Source of the DNA: Candidatus Brocadia sp. WS118
Lineage (GTDB): Bacteria; Planctomycetota; Brocadiia; Brocadiales; Brocadiaceae
Direction of reading: 5' to 3'
Assembly: GCA_007618135.1 (NCBI GenBank)
Contig: PHFX01000006.1
Span: forward strand, 1 to 64,000
Length of the DNA stretch: 64,000 nucleotides
Of the stretch, positions 26,164-34,478 are shown piece by piece (positions within the stretch are counted from its first letter, which is position 1; each line of letters starts with the position of its first letter). The position numbers were made by a program, and so were the translations under genes. The notes beneath the pieces are model-generated. The model was not told where the DNA came from and searched no databases. It worked only from the letters and a program-made list of their open reading frames with translations.

Positions 26164-28053
26164 ATGAAAAAACATAGCATCTTTCGTGAATGCACCGGGT
26201 TGTTGTCATTTGCAAAACCCTACCGGAAACATTTGGCGCTGGCCATTATCAGCATGGTCATTTATACCTCAGCAAATGGCATCCAGATTTCATTAATCAA
26301 ACCTCTCATAGACAAACTATTGTTGGGGAATACCAGTACGGTTGTTTCATTGCCGAAGATCGATATAGACCAGGACGTACCATCGCCTAAAAGTCCTTCT
26401 CCGGCGAAGCAATTTAAGAAACAGATATTCGGCAAATTCGCGTTTATAGAAAAATTACAAAAATGTGCCACACATTCATTCACAAGCATCGGCGTGGCAA
26501 TGGCAATCTTTGCCCCTATTATTTTCCTTTCTTGTTATTTTCAGCAATACTTCAGGAATCTTGTCATGTGGGCTATTGTTGTGGATATCCGAAACAAGGT
26601 ATGCGACCATATCCTTCCCCAACCACTGAGTTTTTTTGAGAACAGGAAGAGTGGAGACCTCCTCTCCAGACTAACAAACGACATTGCGGTAACACAGTCA
26701 GGGCTCACCGTACTTTTTGATGATATCCTGCTGCAGCCGCTGAAGTTGATTTGCGGGTTGACCCTGGCATTTTATTTTAGCTGGAAACTGTCTCTCCTTA
26801 CCCTGGTTGCCTTTCCCGCAATATTTATTCCTGTGCTTATCATGGGAAAGAAGATCAAGAAGCACGGAAAGGGCAGTTTGCGGCATCTTTCCGACCTCAC
26901 CGACGCACTGCGGGAAATGTTTGTGGGAATTCGAATTGTAAAGGCGTTTAAGATGGAGGCCGAAGAGAGCCGCGAAATCCACGAAATCAGTGACCGATTC
27001 TTCATGAAAAGGATGAAATTGGTCAAAGCAAAGGCAGTCAACACCAGCACCAGCGAATTTGTTTATACCTTGGGCCTTGCGCTCTTGATTATTTTGGGTG
27101 GATATATCATTATGTCAAAGAACATCACGCCCGGAGAACTTGGCGGGTTTATTACCGCCATGGGCTTTATGGTAATCACGACCGTCAAGAAACTGGCCAA
27201 AGGGTATGCAAGTCTCCAGGAGTCTCTGGCTGGTGTCAATAGGGTATTTGAACTATTTACGATCGAACCCACCATAAAAGATCATCCTGAAGCCGTTACC
27301 ATGAAAGACATCCACGAGGGCATCACCTTTAACGATGTCAGTTTTTCCTATGATAACAGCAAAGAATTTATCCTAAAGGATATTAACCTCACGATCCACA
27401 AAGGAGAGGTTGTTGCTATTGTCGGGAAGAGCGGGGCCGGAAAATCGACACTCATAAATCTGATACCGCGTTTCTATGACCCTGTCAAAGGCGGTGTGGA
27501 AATTGACGGAATCGATATACGAAAAATTAAACACGAATCTCTCCTCGCACATATTGCCATCGTTTCTCAACAAACATTTCTGTTTAACCGCAGTCTTCGT
27601 GAAAATATCCTCTACGGAAGGAAGGATGCTTCTGATGAGGATATTTATGCTGCAGCAAAGTCCGCCAATATCCATGAATTTATCATCACTCTCCCCAAAG
27701 GATACGATACCGTTGTGGGTGAATTGGGGGTAAAATTATCCGGCGGGCAACGGCAACGGATTGCCATTGCCCGTGCCATACTGAAAAATGCCTCAATTTT
27801 GCTTTTGGACGAAGCAACTTCATCCCTGGACTATGAATCTGAAAAACTGGTGCAGGAGGCACTCAATAACCTGATTACCGGGAAAACAACCATCATTGTT
27901 GCTCATCGTCTCTCCACCATACTCCATTGCGACCGGATTATTGTGATGAAAAACGGATCCATCGCGGAGACGGGGAGCCATGAATCACTGATGTCAGAGG
28001 AGGGAGAATATAAACGTGTTTACCAATTGCATTTCGATACGCTTCAGACATGA
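26164..28053 (+). CDS. MsbA-like ABC exporter (lipid/lipid A flippase type)
   Basis: Half-transporter of 629 residues with a transmembrane domain followed by a nucleotide-binding domain, the MsbA/type-I exporter layout. Five to six hydrophobic segments are visible in residues 20-330. The ATPase has Walker A GKSGAGKST, the signature LSGGQRQRIAIARAIL, Walker B ILLLDEATSSLD and the H-loop IIVAHRLST. A 60-residue linker between the first two membrane segments (SPKSPSPAKQFKKQ) is longer than in E. coli MsbA. Four-base overlap with rfbD and the presence of LPS-kinase and glycosyltransferase genes elsewhere in the window favour a lipopolysaccharide or polysaccharide-lipid export role. Confidence 0.9.
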   Translation: MKKHSIFRECTGLLSFAKPYRKHLALAIISMVIYTSANGIQISLIKPLIDKLLLGNTSTVVSLPKIDIDQDVPSPKSPSPAKQFKKQIFGKFAFIEKLQKCATHSFTSIGVAMAIFAPIIFLSCYFQQYFRNLVMWAIVVDIRNKVCDHILPQPLSFFENRKSGDLLSRLTNDIAVTQSGLTVLFDDILLQPLKLICGLTLAFYFSWKLSLLTLVAFPAIFIPVLIMGKKIKKHGKGSLRHLSDLTDALREMFVGIRIVKAFKMEAEESREIHEISDRFFMKRMKLVKAKAVNTSTSEFVYTLGLALLIILGGYIIMSKNITPGELGGFITAMGFMVITTVKKLAKGYASLQESLAGVNRVFELFTIEPTIKDHPEAVTMKDIHEGITFNDVSFSYDNSKEFILKDINLTIHKGEVVAIVGKSGAGKSTLINLIPRFYDPVKGGVEIDGIDIRKIKHESLLAHIAIVSQQTFLFNRSLRENILYGRKDASDEDIYAAAKSANIHEFIITLPKGYDTVVGELGVKLSGGQRQRIAIARAILKNASILLLDEATSSLDYESEKLVQEALNNLITGKTTIIVAHRLSTILHCDRIIVMKNGSIAETGSHESLMSEEGEYKRVYQLHFDTLQT

Positions 28054-28910
28054 AAATACTTGTTCTTGGCTCACAGGGCATGCTCGGCAGGAACCTGGTC
28101 AACAGATTACCCGGCTTTGCACATGCCTCATTTCCCTCCCTTGAAGTGATTGCTGCAAATCATGCGCAGTTGGATATCGCACAAGGCCCAAATACCTCAA
28201 GATTCATAGCCCAGACGACTCCCGATATCATCGTCAACTGCGCCGCATTCACGAATGTAGACGCATGCGAAACTCATATATCAGACGCCTTTGCTGTCAA
28301 TGCAACAGGGGCGAAACATGTTGCGCTTGCAGGAAAAGAAACAGGAGTAAAGATTATCCACATCAGTACCGACTATGTATTCGACGGTGCAAAGAACCAA
28401 TCCTATGTCGAAACTGACCATCCAAACCCTATTTCAATTTACGGCAAGTCAAAACTCAGCGGAGAAATCGCCATACAAGAAGTATGCGAGAAGTATGCGA
28501 TTCTCAGGACTGCATGGCTTTACGGCCAGTATAAAAAAAATTTTGTGACCACCATGCTGGACTTGGGAAAGAAGAACGGCTCCGTGTCCGTTGTGACCGA
28601 TCAAATCGGTTCTCCAACCTATACGACCGATTTGTCTTATGCTATCTGGAATGTCATCTCAAAAGACCTTCAGGGCATATATCATGTGGCGAACACCGGA
28701 ACATGTTCGCGCTATGAATGGGCAAGGAAGATTTTTGAACTAACCGGCAACAAGGTATCAGTACATCCTGTGAAAACCAGGGATTATAAACGCGCGGCTA
28801 CCGTACCTCAGAATTCTTCTTTAAACTGCTCAAAATATACCACAGCTAGCGGACATACCATGAGGCCGTGGCAAGAGGCACTGGGAGATTATCTTGGCAC
28901 AACTCTGTGA
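28050..28910 (+). CDS. rfbD: dTDP-4-dehydrorhamnose reductase
   Basis: Last step of dTDP-L-rhamnose synthesis. It is full length (286 residues) with Rossmann motif LGSQGMLGRNLV, VNCAAFTNVDACE, HISTDYVFDGA and the catalytic YGKSKLSGE (YxxxK). C-terminal residues such as VHPVKTRDYKRAA are typical of RfbD. It overlaps the ABC exporter by four bases, tying sugar-nucleotide supply to export of a rhamnose-containing surface polymer. The rfbA, rfbB and rfbC genes are not nearby. Confidence 0.94.
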   Translation: MKILVLGSQGMLGRNLVNRLPGFAHASFPSLEVIAANHAQLDIAQGPNTSRFIAQTTPDIIVNCAAFTNVDACETHISDAFAVNATGAKHVALAGKETGVKIIHISTDYVFDGAKNQSYVETDHPNPISIYGKSKLSGEIAIQEVCEKYAILRTAWLYGQYKKNFVTTMLDLGKKNGSVSVVTDQIGSPTYTTDLSYAIWNVISKDLQGIYHVANTGTCSRYEWARKIFELTGNKVSVHPVKTRDYKRAATVPQNSSLNCSKYTTASGHTMRPWQEALGDYLGTTL

Positions 28911-29022
28911 CGCAATGATCAAATGAGCGTGTTTTTCGAAGCTTAAGAATACCATCAACCCAACAATTTTGCTGGTTGCCTTTCGTTTTTTCTTTTGGGC
29001 ATTGGCAAACACACACTTTTCG

Positions 29023-30126
29023 TTACCCGAATGCGCTGTAAGGCAATCCAAAGACATTGGCAACGGCCTTATTGGCAATCATGCCCTTTACTATATTAAT
29101 ACCCTTCAATATAGCAGGGTTTTCCCGGGCTGCACGTTCATAGCCCTTGTCGGCGATTGCGATGGCGTAAGGCAGCGTTACGTTAGCCAACGCATGGGTT
29201 GATGTGCAGGCCACAGCGCCGGGAATATTGGTCACACAGTAATGAACAACATCATATTCCCGGTAAGTGGGTTTGCTATGGGTTGTGGGTTTACTTGTTT
29301 CCACGCATCCCCCCTGATCAATGGCCACATCAATAATCACGGCACCGGGTTTCATCGTTTGAACCATTTCCTTTGTCACAACACACGGCGCCCGTGCCCC
29401 TTCAATGAGCACGGCACCAATGAGTACGTCGGCTGCTGCGGCCTTTCCCCGGATATTCTGGGTATTCGACATGAGGGTAACTACATTTTTTGGCATGATA
29501 TCATCCAGATACCGTAGCCGATTTACGTTAATATCAAGGATGGAGACTCGCGCCCCAAACCCGGCAGCTACCTTGGCGGCATTGGCGCCTACAACACCAC
29601 CACCAATAATGACCACCTCGGCAGGGGCTACCCCAGGTACTCCCCCTAAAAGTATCCCGCGTCCATGCGTGGGATTCTCTAAACATTTTGCCCCTTCCTG
29701 AATGGACATGCGCCCAGCAATCTCACTCATGGGTGTAAGGATCGGGTGTTGCCCGTATTCATCCCGAATCGTTTCGTAAGCAATGGCTACTATTTTTGAT
29801 TTTATTACCGTATCTGTTAGTTTTTGTGAGGCGGCAAAGTGGAAAAATGTAAAGACAATTTGGCCTTCTTTCAGGAAAGGATATTCATCAGGCAAGGGTT
29901 CTTTAACCTTCATCACAAACTGAGCCTGGTTATAAATCTCTTTAAAAGTATCCACGAGTATTGCACCTGCCCGTTTATATTCCTCGTCCGGGATACTACT
30001 CCCTAAACCAGCGCCCTTTTCTACTAACACGGTATGGCCGTGTTTCAGCATCTCTTCTATACCAGCAGGAATAAGAGCCACCCGGTACTCATCCTGCTTA
30101 ATTTCTTTCGGTACACCAACAATCAT
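29023..30126 (-). CDS. ald: Alanine dehydrogenase
   Basis: NAD-dependent oxidative deamination of L-alanine to pyruvate and ammonia, reversible. It is full length (367 residues): MIVGVPKEIKQDEYRVAL at the N terminus, active-site KVKEPLPDEY, the NAD-binding VVIIGGGVVGANAAK, and the conserved NPTHGRGILLGGVPGV loop. It stands alone on the minus strand, divergent from mtaB, with a 141-nt intergenic region that must carry the promoters. Confidence 0.96.
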   Translation of the reverse strand: MIVGVPKEIKQDEYRVALIPAGIEEMLKHGHTVLVEKGAGLGSSIPDEEYKRAGAILVDTFKEIYNQAQFVMKVKEPLPDEYPFLKEGQIVFTFFHFAASQKLTDTVIKSKIVAIAYETIRDEYGQHPILTPMSEIAGRMSIQEGAKCLENPTHGRGILLGGVPGVAPAEVVIIGGGVVGANAAKVAAGFGARVSILDINVNRLRYLDDIMPKNVVTLMSNTQNIRGKAAAADVLIGAVLIEGARAPCVVTKEMVQTMKPGAVIIDVAIDQGGCVETSKPTTHSKPTYREYDVVHYCVTNIPGAVACTSTHALANVTLPYAIAIADKGYERAARENPAILKGINIVKGMIANKAVANVFGLPYSAFG

Positions 30127-30267
30127 CTGTATTTTCTCTTCAAAAAGGTTGCATCGTCTGATAAAATCACCTTAACTTAGTCCCTTGTGACTTATTTGTC
30201 AACAGTAGTGTACATTGACGGCAATACTTGTCAAGTTTTTTATATTTGACGCTATCCTGTTAAAAAC
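30127..30267. promoter_or_regulatory. Divergent region between ald and mtaB
   Basis: The 141-nt spacer carries the promoters of both genes. An inverted TTGTGACTTATTTGTCAA-like stretch near 30183-30200 may be a regulator site; this is weak and based on visual symmetry only. Confidence 0.35.
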
Positions 30268-31548
30268 ATGAAGACATGCGCCTTTATCACGCTTGGCTGC
30301 AAGGTCAATCAATATGAGACCCAGGCCATCCGGGAAGCCCTTGCCGCGAAAGGATTTGTTGAAACCATCCCTGAACAGGCAGCCGATTTATATGTAATCA
30401 ACACTTGTACCGTTACCTCGGCCAGCGATGAAAAATCACGTCAACACATCAAAAGGGTTAAACGAAAGAACCCTCGTGCAATTGTTGTTGTAACCGGTTG
30501 TTATGCAGAGGCCGATGCCAGAACAATTAAAAACATAGACGGGGTGGATTATGTGATTACCAAGGACGAAGAGGCACAATTAGCGGAGATTGTAAGTAGG
30601 GACACGGTGCCCCGTGTCCCCACGCAAGAATCTATTTACAATCTTAAGATAAGCCACTTTGCAGGTCATACCAGGGCATTTCTGAAGATTGAAGACGGAT
30701 GCGACATGTACTGTTCCTATTGTATCATCCCCTACGTTCGGGGAGGCATCAAGAGCCGAAGACCACAGGATATCCTAGAAGAAGCAAGACGTTTAATTGA
30801 TAATGGCTACAAAGAGATTATACTGACGGGCATTCATCTGGGGGCCTATGGCAAGGACACTCAGGGAGCCTACCGTTTATTGGGTGTTATTCAGATGCTC
30901 AGTAATCTATCAGGCTTAGAGAGACTCCGGCTGAGTTCAATCGAAGTCAATGAAATAACCAACGATTTAATCGACCTTGTTATGCATTTAGGAAAAATAT
31001 GTCCCCACTTCCACATTCCATTACAAAGTGGAGATGATTTTATCCTGAAGAGGATGAATAGAAAGTATACCTCATCGCAATATCTAGAAACGCTGGATAG
31101 CATCCGGTCAAAAATTGATTCGCCATCATTTACCACTGACGTCATCGTTGGCTTTCCGGGAGAAAAAGACGAACACATTGAAAACACCATCAATCTCTGT
31201 AAAAATGCTGGCTTTAGCAGGATGCATATATTTCCTTTTAGTGCACGAGAAGGTACCCCGGCGGCAAAGATGACTGACCATTGTCAACCTCAAATTATTA
31301 AAACAAGAAGGTCAAGGCTGGATGCCGTGTCAAAAACTTTAGCCTATTCCTATAAAAGACGATTTTTAAACACGTGTGTTAAAGTACTTGCAGAGATGGA
31401 GCGAGACCCCAAAACAAACAAATTATGCGGTTACTCTGAGCGGTATATCAAGGTCTTATTTGACGGTCCGGACATGGTTAAAAAGTCGCTTGTTTCGGTC
31501 CGGATAGATGAAATTACCCCTTCCTTTACTATGGGAACTTTGCAATAA
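30268..31548 (+). CDS. mtaB: tRNA t6A37 methylthiotransferase MtaB (with in-frame palindromic repeat)
   Basis: Radical-SAM methylthiotransferase that converts t6A37 to ms2t6A in tRNAs reading ANN codons. It is 426 residues, with the N-terminal UPF0004 domain (FITLGCKVNQYETQ, VINTCTVTSASDEKSRQ, VTGCYAEAD) followed by the radical-SAM core with CDMYCSYCIIPYVRG, and a C-terminal TRAM-like part. The ATG at 30268 fits homologues. Odd feature: a perfect 22-nt palindrome at 30599-30620 is read in frame as part of SRDTVPRVP, between the UPF0004 and radical-SAM domains, in a linker where length variation is tolerated. Confidence 0.95.
   Translation: MKTCAFITLGCKVNQYETQAIREALAAKGFVETIPEQAADLYVINTCTVTSASDEKSRQHIKRVKRKNPRAIVVVTGCYAEADARTIKNIDGVDYVITKDEEAQLAEIVSRDTVPRVPTQESIYNLKISHFAGHTRAFLKIEDGCDMYCSYCIIPYVRGGIKSRRPQDILEEARRLIDNGYKEIILTGIHLGAYGKDTQGAYRLLGVIQMLSNLSGLERLRLSSIEVNEITNDLIDLVMHLGKICPHFHIPLQSGDDFILKRMNRKYTSSQYLETLDSIRSKIDSPSFTTDVIVGFPGEKDEHIENTINLCKNAGFSRMHIFPFSAREGTPAAKMTDHCQPQIIKTRRSRLDAVSKTLAYSYKRRFLNTCVKVLAEMERDPKTNKLCGYSERYIKVLFDGPDMVKKSLVSVRIDEITPSFTMGTLQ
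30599..30620. repeat. REP-like palindrome inside mtaB
   Basis: Perfect inverted repeat, arms GGGACACGG and CCGTGTCCC with a 4-nt loop, inside the mtaB reading frame. Almost the same palindrome occurs at 21717-21741 between tolC-like and thioesterase genes. It encodes a short linker peptide and does not break the frame. Confidence 0.7.
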
Positions 31549-31587
31549 TTCCAAAAGGTAAAACGTTTTTTTCTGGCAATCAAGCAC

Positions 31588-32178
31588 ATGAAATATCTGA
31601 GACACAAAATAAATAAATTTTCCCTCACGGCCATTTTCGTTCTCTGTGTCTTTTACAACCCTTCATCTTTTGGTCTGCCTGCCGACGATGTCATACCCCT
31701 GATGGACGAAGACTATTATCCACAGGTACACCAGGCATTGACCACCGCAAAGAAATCCATCCTGTGTGTTATGTACATGGCCGATATTGATCCAAAATAT
31801 AATCGGGGTTGGGAATATAATTTAGTAAATGACCTTATTAATGCCCACAGGCGCGGCTTAACGGTGAGTGTAATTTTTGATCAAAACACCATGTTTTGGG
31901 AAACGGGGAAAAAAGGGAAAAAGACGGAAAGAAGAAGTGAAAATGCGTACGAACTGCTCAAGAAAAATGGCGTCCCTGTCTATTACGACAGTATCGACCG
32001 TGTTACGCACAGTAAGGTATTAGTCATAGACGACTATATCACTATCGTGGGCAGTACGAACTGGACATATAGCGCACTAAGGAAAAACCACGAGGCCTCC
32101 GTCTTAATAAAATCACGCAGCGTATCAGAGGCATTTCTTGAAAAGCTCAAAACGATTTCAAAATATCAAGCGAAGTAA
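31588..32178 (+). CDS. Secreted phospholipase-D-like protein with a single HKD motif
   Basis: A 196-residue protein with a predicted signal peptide (KINKFSLTAIFVLCVFYN) and one PLD-superfamily HKD motif, HSKVLVIDDYITIVGSTNW (HxKx4Dx6GSxN). The single motif and short length match the bacterial Nuc/endonuclease-like PLD family, which works as a homodimer and hydrolyses phosphodiester bonds in nucleic acid or phospholipid. It is exported, probably to the periplasm. It follows mtaB by 39 bases on the same strand, and the toxin-antitoxin island starts just downstream. Nuclease versus lipase cannot be decided from sequence. Confidence 0.82.
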   Translation: MKYLRHKINKFSLTAIFVLCVFYNPSSFGLPADDVIPLMDEDYYPQVHQALTTAKKSILCVMYMADIDPKYNRGWEYNLVNDLINAHRRGLTVSVIFDQNTMFWETGKKGKKTERRSENAYELLKKNGVPVYYDSIDRVTHSKVLVIDDYITIVGSTNWTYSALRKNHEASVLIKSRSVSEAFLEKLKTISKYQAK

Positions 32179-32210
32179 AATCCTGAAAACATTATAAGGA
32201 GGAGATCAAA

Positions 32211-32435
32211 ATGCAGGTGGATTGGAGGAACTATATAGTAAGCACGCCCGATGTTCTTCGTGGTAGACCTCGAATCAAAGAGACAAGAATTCCGGTTAGC
32301 CTTATACTGGGATACCTGGCGATAGGTAAGACGGCAGACGGAATTATTGAGGAATTTCCAGATATTACAAAAGAGCAAATTGCTGCTTGTCTGGATTACG
32401 CGCGGGCGCTATCAGAATTTGAGGTTGCGATCTGA
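32211..32435 (+). CDS. DUF433 protein, probable antitoxin of a DUF433-DUF5615 pair
   Basis: A 74-residue DUF433 protein with the typical core DVLRGRPRIKETRIPVSLIL and EEFPDITKEQIAACLDYA; the C-terminal half is a small HTH. DUF433 proteins are commonly paired with PIN-like DUF5615 proteins as toxin-antitoxin modules. AAGGAGG precedes the ATG, and the stop overlaps the start of the downstream truncated DUF5615 gene (TGATG). The antitoxin role is inferred from gene pairing. Confidence 0.8.
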   Translation: MQVDWRNYIVSTPDVLRGRPRIKETRIPVSLILGYLAIGKTADGIIEEFPDITKEQIAACLDYARALSEFEVAI

Positions 32436-32605
32436 TGAAGCTGAAATTCTTTGCAGATCACTGCATTTCCAACTTTATAATCAAAACACTTCAGGATGCA
32501 GGTAACGAAGTATCTAGATTAAGAGATTATTTGTGTTCCTATCCCAGTATGAATCATTACAAACGGGGTCATAATTATGGTACAAACAACAAATTCAGGA
32601 ACTAA
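32435..32605 (+). pseudogene. Truncated DUF5615 PIN-like toxin gene
   Basis: A 56-codon frame starting with ATG overlapped by the DUF433 stop. It begins MKLKFFADHCISNFIIKTL and resembles the N terminus of DUF5615 proteins (compare MKIYADENIERSIVEGL in the intact copy at 34076). The second half is replaced by an unrelated tail (NYGTNNKFRN) that is part of the 74-nt direct repeat, so the catalytic THD-type motif is missing. Almost certainly inactive. Confidence 0.7.
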
Positions 32606-32643
32606 TGTTTGATGATTCTGTAATGCGTTAATATCTATGTCAC
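32570..32643 (+). repeat. 74-nt direct repeat, left copy
   Basis: About 89 percent identical (8 mismatches by eye) to 33357-33430. The two copies bracket the HEPN/MNT gene pair. This copy supplies the tail and stop of the truncated DUF5615 gene. Confidence 0.85.
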
Positions 32644-32649
32644 TGATAC

Positions 32650-33042
32650 ATGGGAATAAAAAAGGAAGTTAAAAACTGGATAGATTCTGCCCTTTACGAT
32701 ATGGAAACTGCAGAACATATGTTTAATGCAGGCAGATATATTTATACAATTTTTATGTGCCATCTTGCTATAGAAAAGTTATTAAAGGCAAAAATTGAAG
32801 AAATTACCGGAAAGGTACCGCCAAAAACGCATAGTTTGAGATACTTGCTACAGTTAAGTGGTTTGGAAATATCAGAGGATATGTTTACTTTCATAAGCAA
32901 ATTAAGCGATGTGAGCATTCCGACTCGATATCCAGAAGATTTTAAAGAACTTATAAAAAGTTATGACAGAGAAACGGTCAATACGTACCTGACTGAAACC
33001 AGGGAGGTTTTCAAATGGATAAAAAAATGTCTAAAATTATAG
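32650..33042 (+). CDS. HEPN-domain protein of a HEPN/MNT pair
   Basis: A 130-residue all-helical HEPN protein (PF05168 type) with the family core SALYDMETAEHMFNAGRY and MCHLAIEKLLKAKIEE, and the late segment TRYPEDF. Members pair with minimal nucleotidyltransferases in toxin-antitoxin or defence modules. The RNase motif Rx4-6H of HepT-type toxins is not visible, so this may be the nucleotide- or substrate-binding subclass of HEPN rather than an RNase. It overlaps the MNT gene by 28 bases. Confidence 0.85.
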   Translation: MGIKKEVKNWIDSALYDMETAEHMFNAGRYIYTIFMCHLAIEKLLKAKIEEITGKVPPKTHSLRYLLQLSGLEISEDMFTFISKLSDVSIPTRYPEDFKELIKSYDRETVNTYLTETREVFKWIKKCLKL

Positions 33043-33392
33043 CAGATGTGAAGCTTGCCCTTGAGGCTATGGATATTCAAGTTACGAAAATTATATTATT
33101 TGGTTCACATGCTCAAGGCACTGCTCATGAACACAGCGATATTGATCTAGCCATAATCTCAGAAGATTTTAAAGATATGAATTTATTAAGACGGCTTGAA
33201 CTTATTGGTATTGCCTTAGCCAGGGCAAAAATCATGGACCCTGTTGAAGTCATCGCCTATACAGAGGAGGAGTTTAAATCAAAAAGAGAAGGAACGTTTG
33301 CAGGTGATGAAATCAAAGCCAAAGGTGTGGAAATACAACAAAGAATAACACGGCGGCATAATTTTGATACAGACAACAAATTCAGGCGCTAA
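33015..33392 (+). CDS. Minimal nucleotidyltransferase (MNT) partner of the HEPN protein
   Basis: A 125-residue MNT-family protein with FGSHAQGTAHEHSDIDLA, the GSx10DxD nucleotidyltransferase motif. MntA-type antitoxins add AMP to their HEPN toxins. The start at 33015 has GGAGG seven bases upstream; another ATG is four codons in. The last 12 residues (RHNFDTDNKFRR) lie inside the right copy of the 74-nt direct repeat, so the native end of the gene was probably altered during rearrangement. Confidence 0.85.
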   Translation: MDKKMSKIIADVKLALEAMDIQVTKIILFGSHAQGTAHEHSDIDLAIISEDFKDMNLLRRLELIGIALARAKIMDPVEVIAYTEEEFKSKREGTFAGDEIKAKGVEIQQRITRRHNFDTDNKFRR

Positions 33393-33430
33393 TGTTTAAT
33401 GGTTCTGTAATGCGTTAATATCTATGACAC
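33357..33430 (+). repeat. 74-nt direct repeat, right copy
   Basis: Pairs with 32570-32643 at the same length and orientation. It supplies the C-terminal codons and stop of the MNT gene. Confidence 0.85.
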
Positions 33431-33771
33431 CTGCTTTGTGATGGGTCTGCTCTGCTTGACCCATCCTACTTGACTGGATACACGCTCACCCCATGAATTA
33501 TGATATTTGTATAGAGGTTTGAGCGAGAAGTGAATTAGTGGGGTCTTGCTTCTTGAATTTCTAAGGAAATGCAGGCGACAGCAGATAACATCGGGCTTAA
33601 GACTGCCTTCATAATTCACAAAATTGCTTATAACCAAAAGACGAAAATAGCTTTTGTGAAATGGAAGTTATATGAGATACTTATGAGTAGAAAATATATT
33701 AATTCACCCAAAGACCCAAAGGGCGCAAAGGAAGACTTTAAAAGGGCGAATAAATTAATAAGGAGAAAATT
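33431..33771. other. Spacer between the MNT gene and the second DUF433 gene
   Basis: No supported gene. A 71-codon plus-strand frame (33569-33784) crosses a low-complexity ACCCAAAGGGCGCAAAG-type stretch, shares no family pattern and overlaps the next gene's start; it is not called. Confidence 0.5.
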
Positions 33772-34092
33772 ATGTCGATTGTAAAAAAGATAAAACATCC
33801 CTATGTTTCTATAGATCCAAAAATTGCAGGTGGACAACCTGTTATTCGTAACACCCGTATAAAGGTACTAGATATAGCTATCAGATATGAACTAATGGGG
33901 ATGAGTGCTGATAGTATTATAGATGAATACCCTCATCTGAGACTCGAACAGGTTCATGATGCCTTGTCCTATTACTATGAACATAAGGATATGTTTGATA
34001 GGAAATTTCGACAAGATCAATCGTTTCTAACTCAACTCAAAAAACAGTACCCATCCAAGCTAAAAGCAAAATTGAATGAAGATTTATGCTGA
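33772..34092 (+). CDS. DUF433 protein, probable antitoxin (second, intact pair)
   Basis: A 106-residue DUF433 protein: HPYVSIDPKIAGGQPVIRNT, IKVLDIAIRYELMGMSADSI and DEYPHLRLEQVHDALSYYYE, followed by a charged C-terminal extension (FLTQLKKQYPSKLKAKLNED). That extension is where an antitoxin would touch its toxin. AAGGAGAAAATT precedes the ATG, and the gene overlaps its partner by 17 bases. Antitoxin role inferred from pairing. Confidence 0.85.
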   Translation: MSIVKKIKHPYVSIDPKIAGGQPVIRNTRIKVLDIAIRYELMGMSADSIIDEYPHLRLEQVHDALSYYYEHKDMFDRKFRQDQSFLTQLKKQYPSKLKAKLNEDLC

Positions 34093-34402
34093 TGAAAATA
34101 TAGAACGTTCTATAGTTGAAGGATTACGCAGGCGGAAAATAGAGGTATTTTCAGCAAGAGAACTCGGATATTTAGGCAAACCTGATGAGTTTCATATCAG
34201 AAAGGCATCAGAAATGAAAGCCGTTATTCTCACCCATGACATTGATTTCCTGAGAATAGCGCGCAGTGAAGATGTTGCCCACAATGGAATAATATTTTCG
34301 CATTCAAAGAATGTTTCTATTGGCCAATGCATCAGAATGGTAGAATTAATTGCAAGAGTTTTAACCGATAAAGATATGGAGAATTATGTTGAATTTTTGT
34401 AA
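34076..34402 (+). CDS. DUF5615 PIN-like protein, probable toxin
   Basis: A 108-residue DUF5615 protein with a PIN-like acidic arrangement: MKIYADENIERSIVEGL (Asp6, Glu7) and LTHDIDFLRIA. Intact length for the family. By analogy with PIN-domain toxins it may cleave RNA; no biochemical assignment can be made from sequence. It is translated from an overlapping start within the DUF433 gene. Confidence 0.85.
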   Translation: MKIYADENIERSIVEGLRRRKIEVFSARELGYLGKPDEFHIRKASEMKAVILTHDIDFLRIARSEDVAHNGIIFSHSKNVSIGQCIRMVELIARVLTDKDMENYVEFL

Positions 34403-34478
34403 TTTTTAAAAAGTAAAGGAAGGACGATGCAATGCATGAAGTAAATGGATTATGTCGTTTGGAAAGAAGGTAAATATT

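Noticed and set aside
33569-33784. 71-codon plus-strand frame between the MNT and second DUF433 genes
   Set aside because: It crosses a low-complexity ACCCAAAGGGCGCAAAG stretch and runs into the start of the DUF433 gene; no family pattern is visible.
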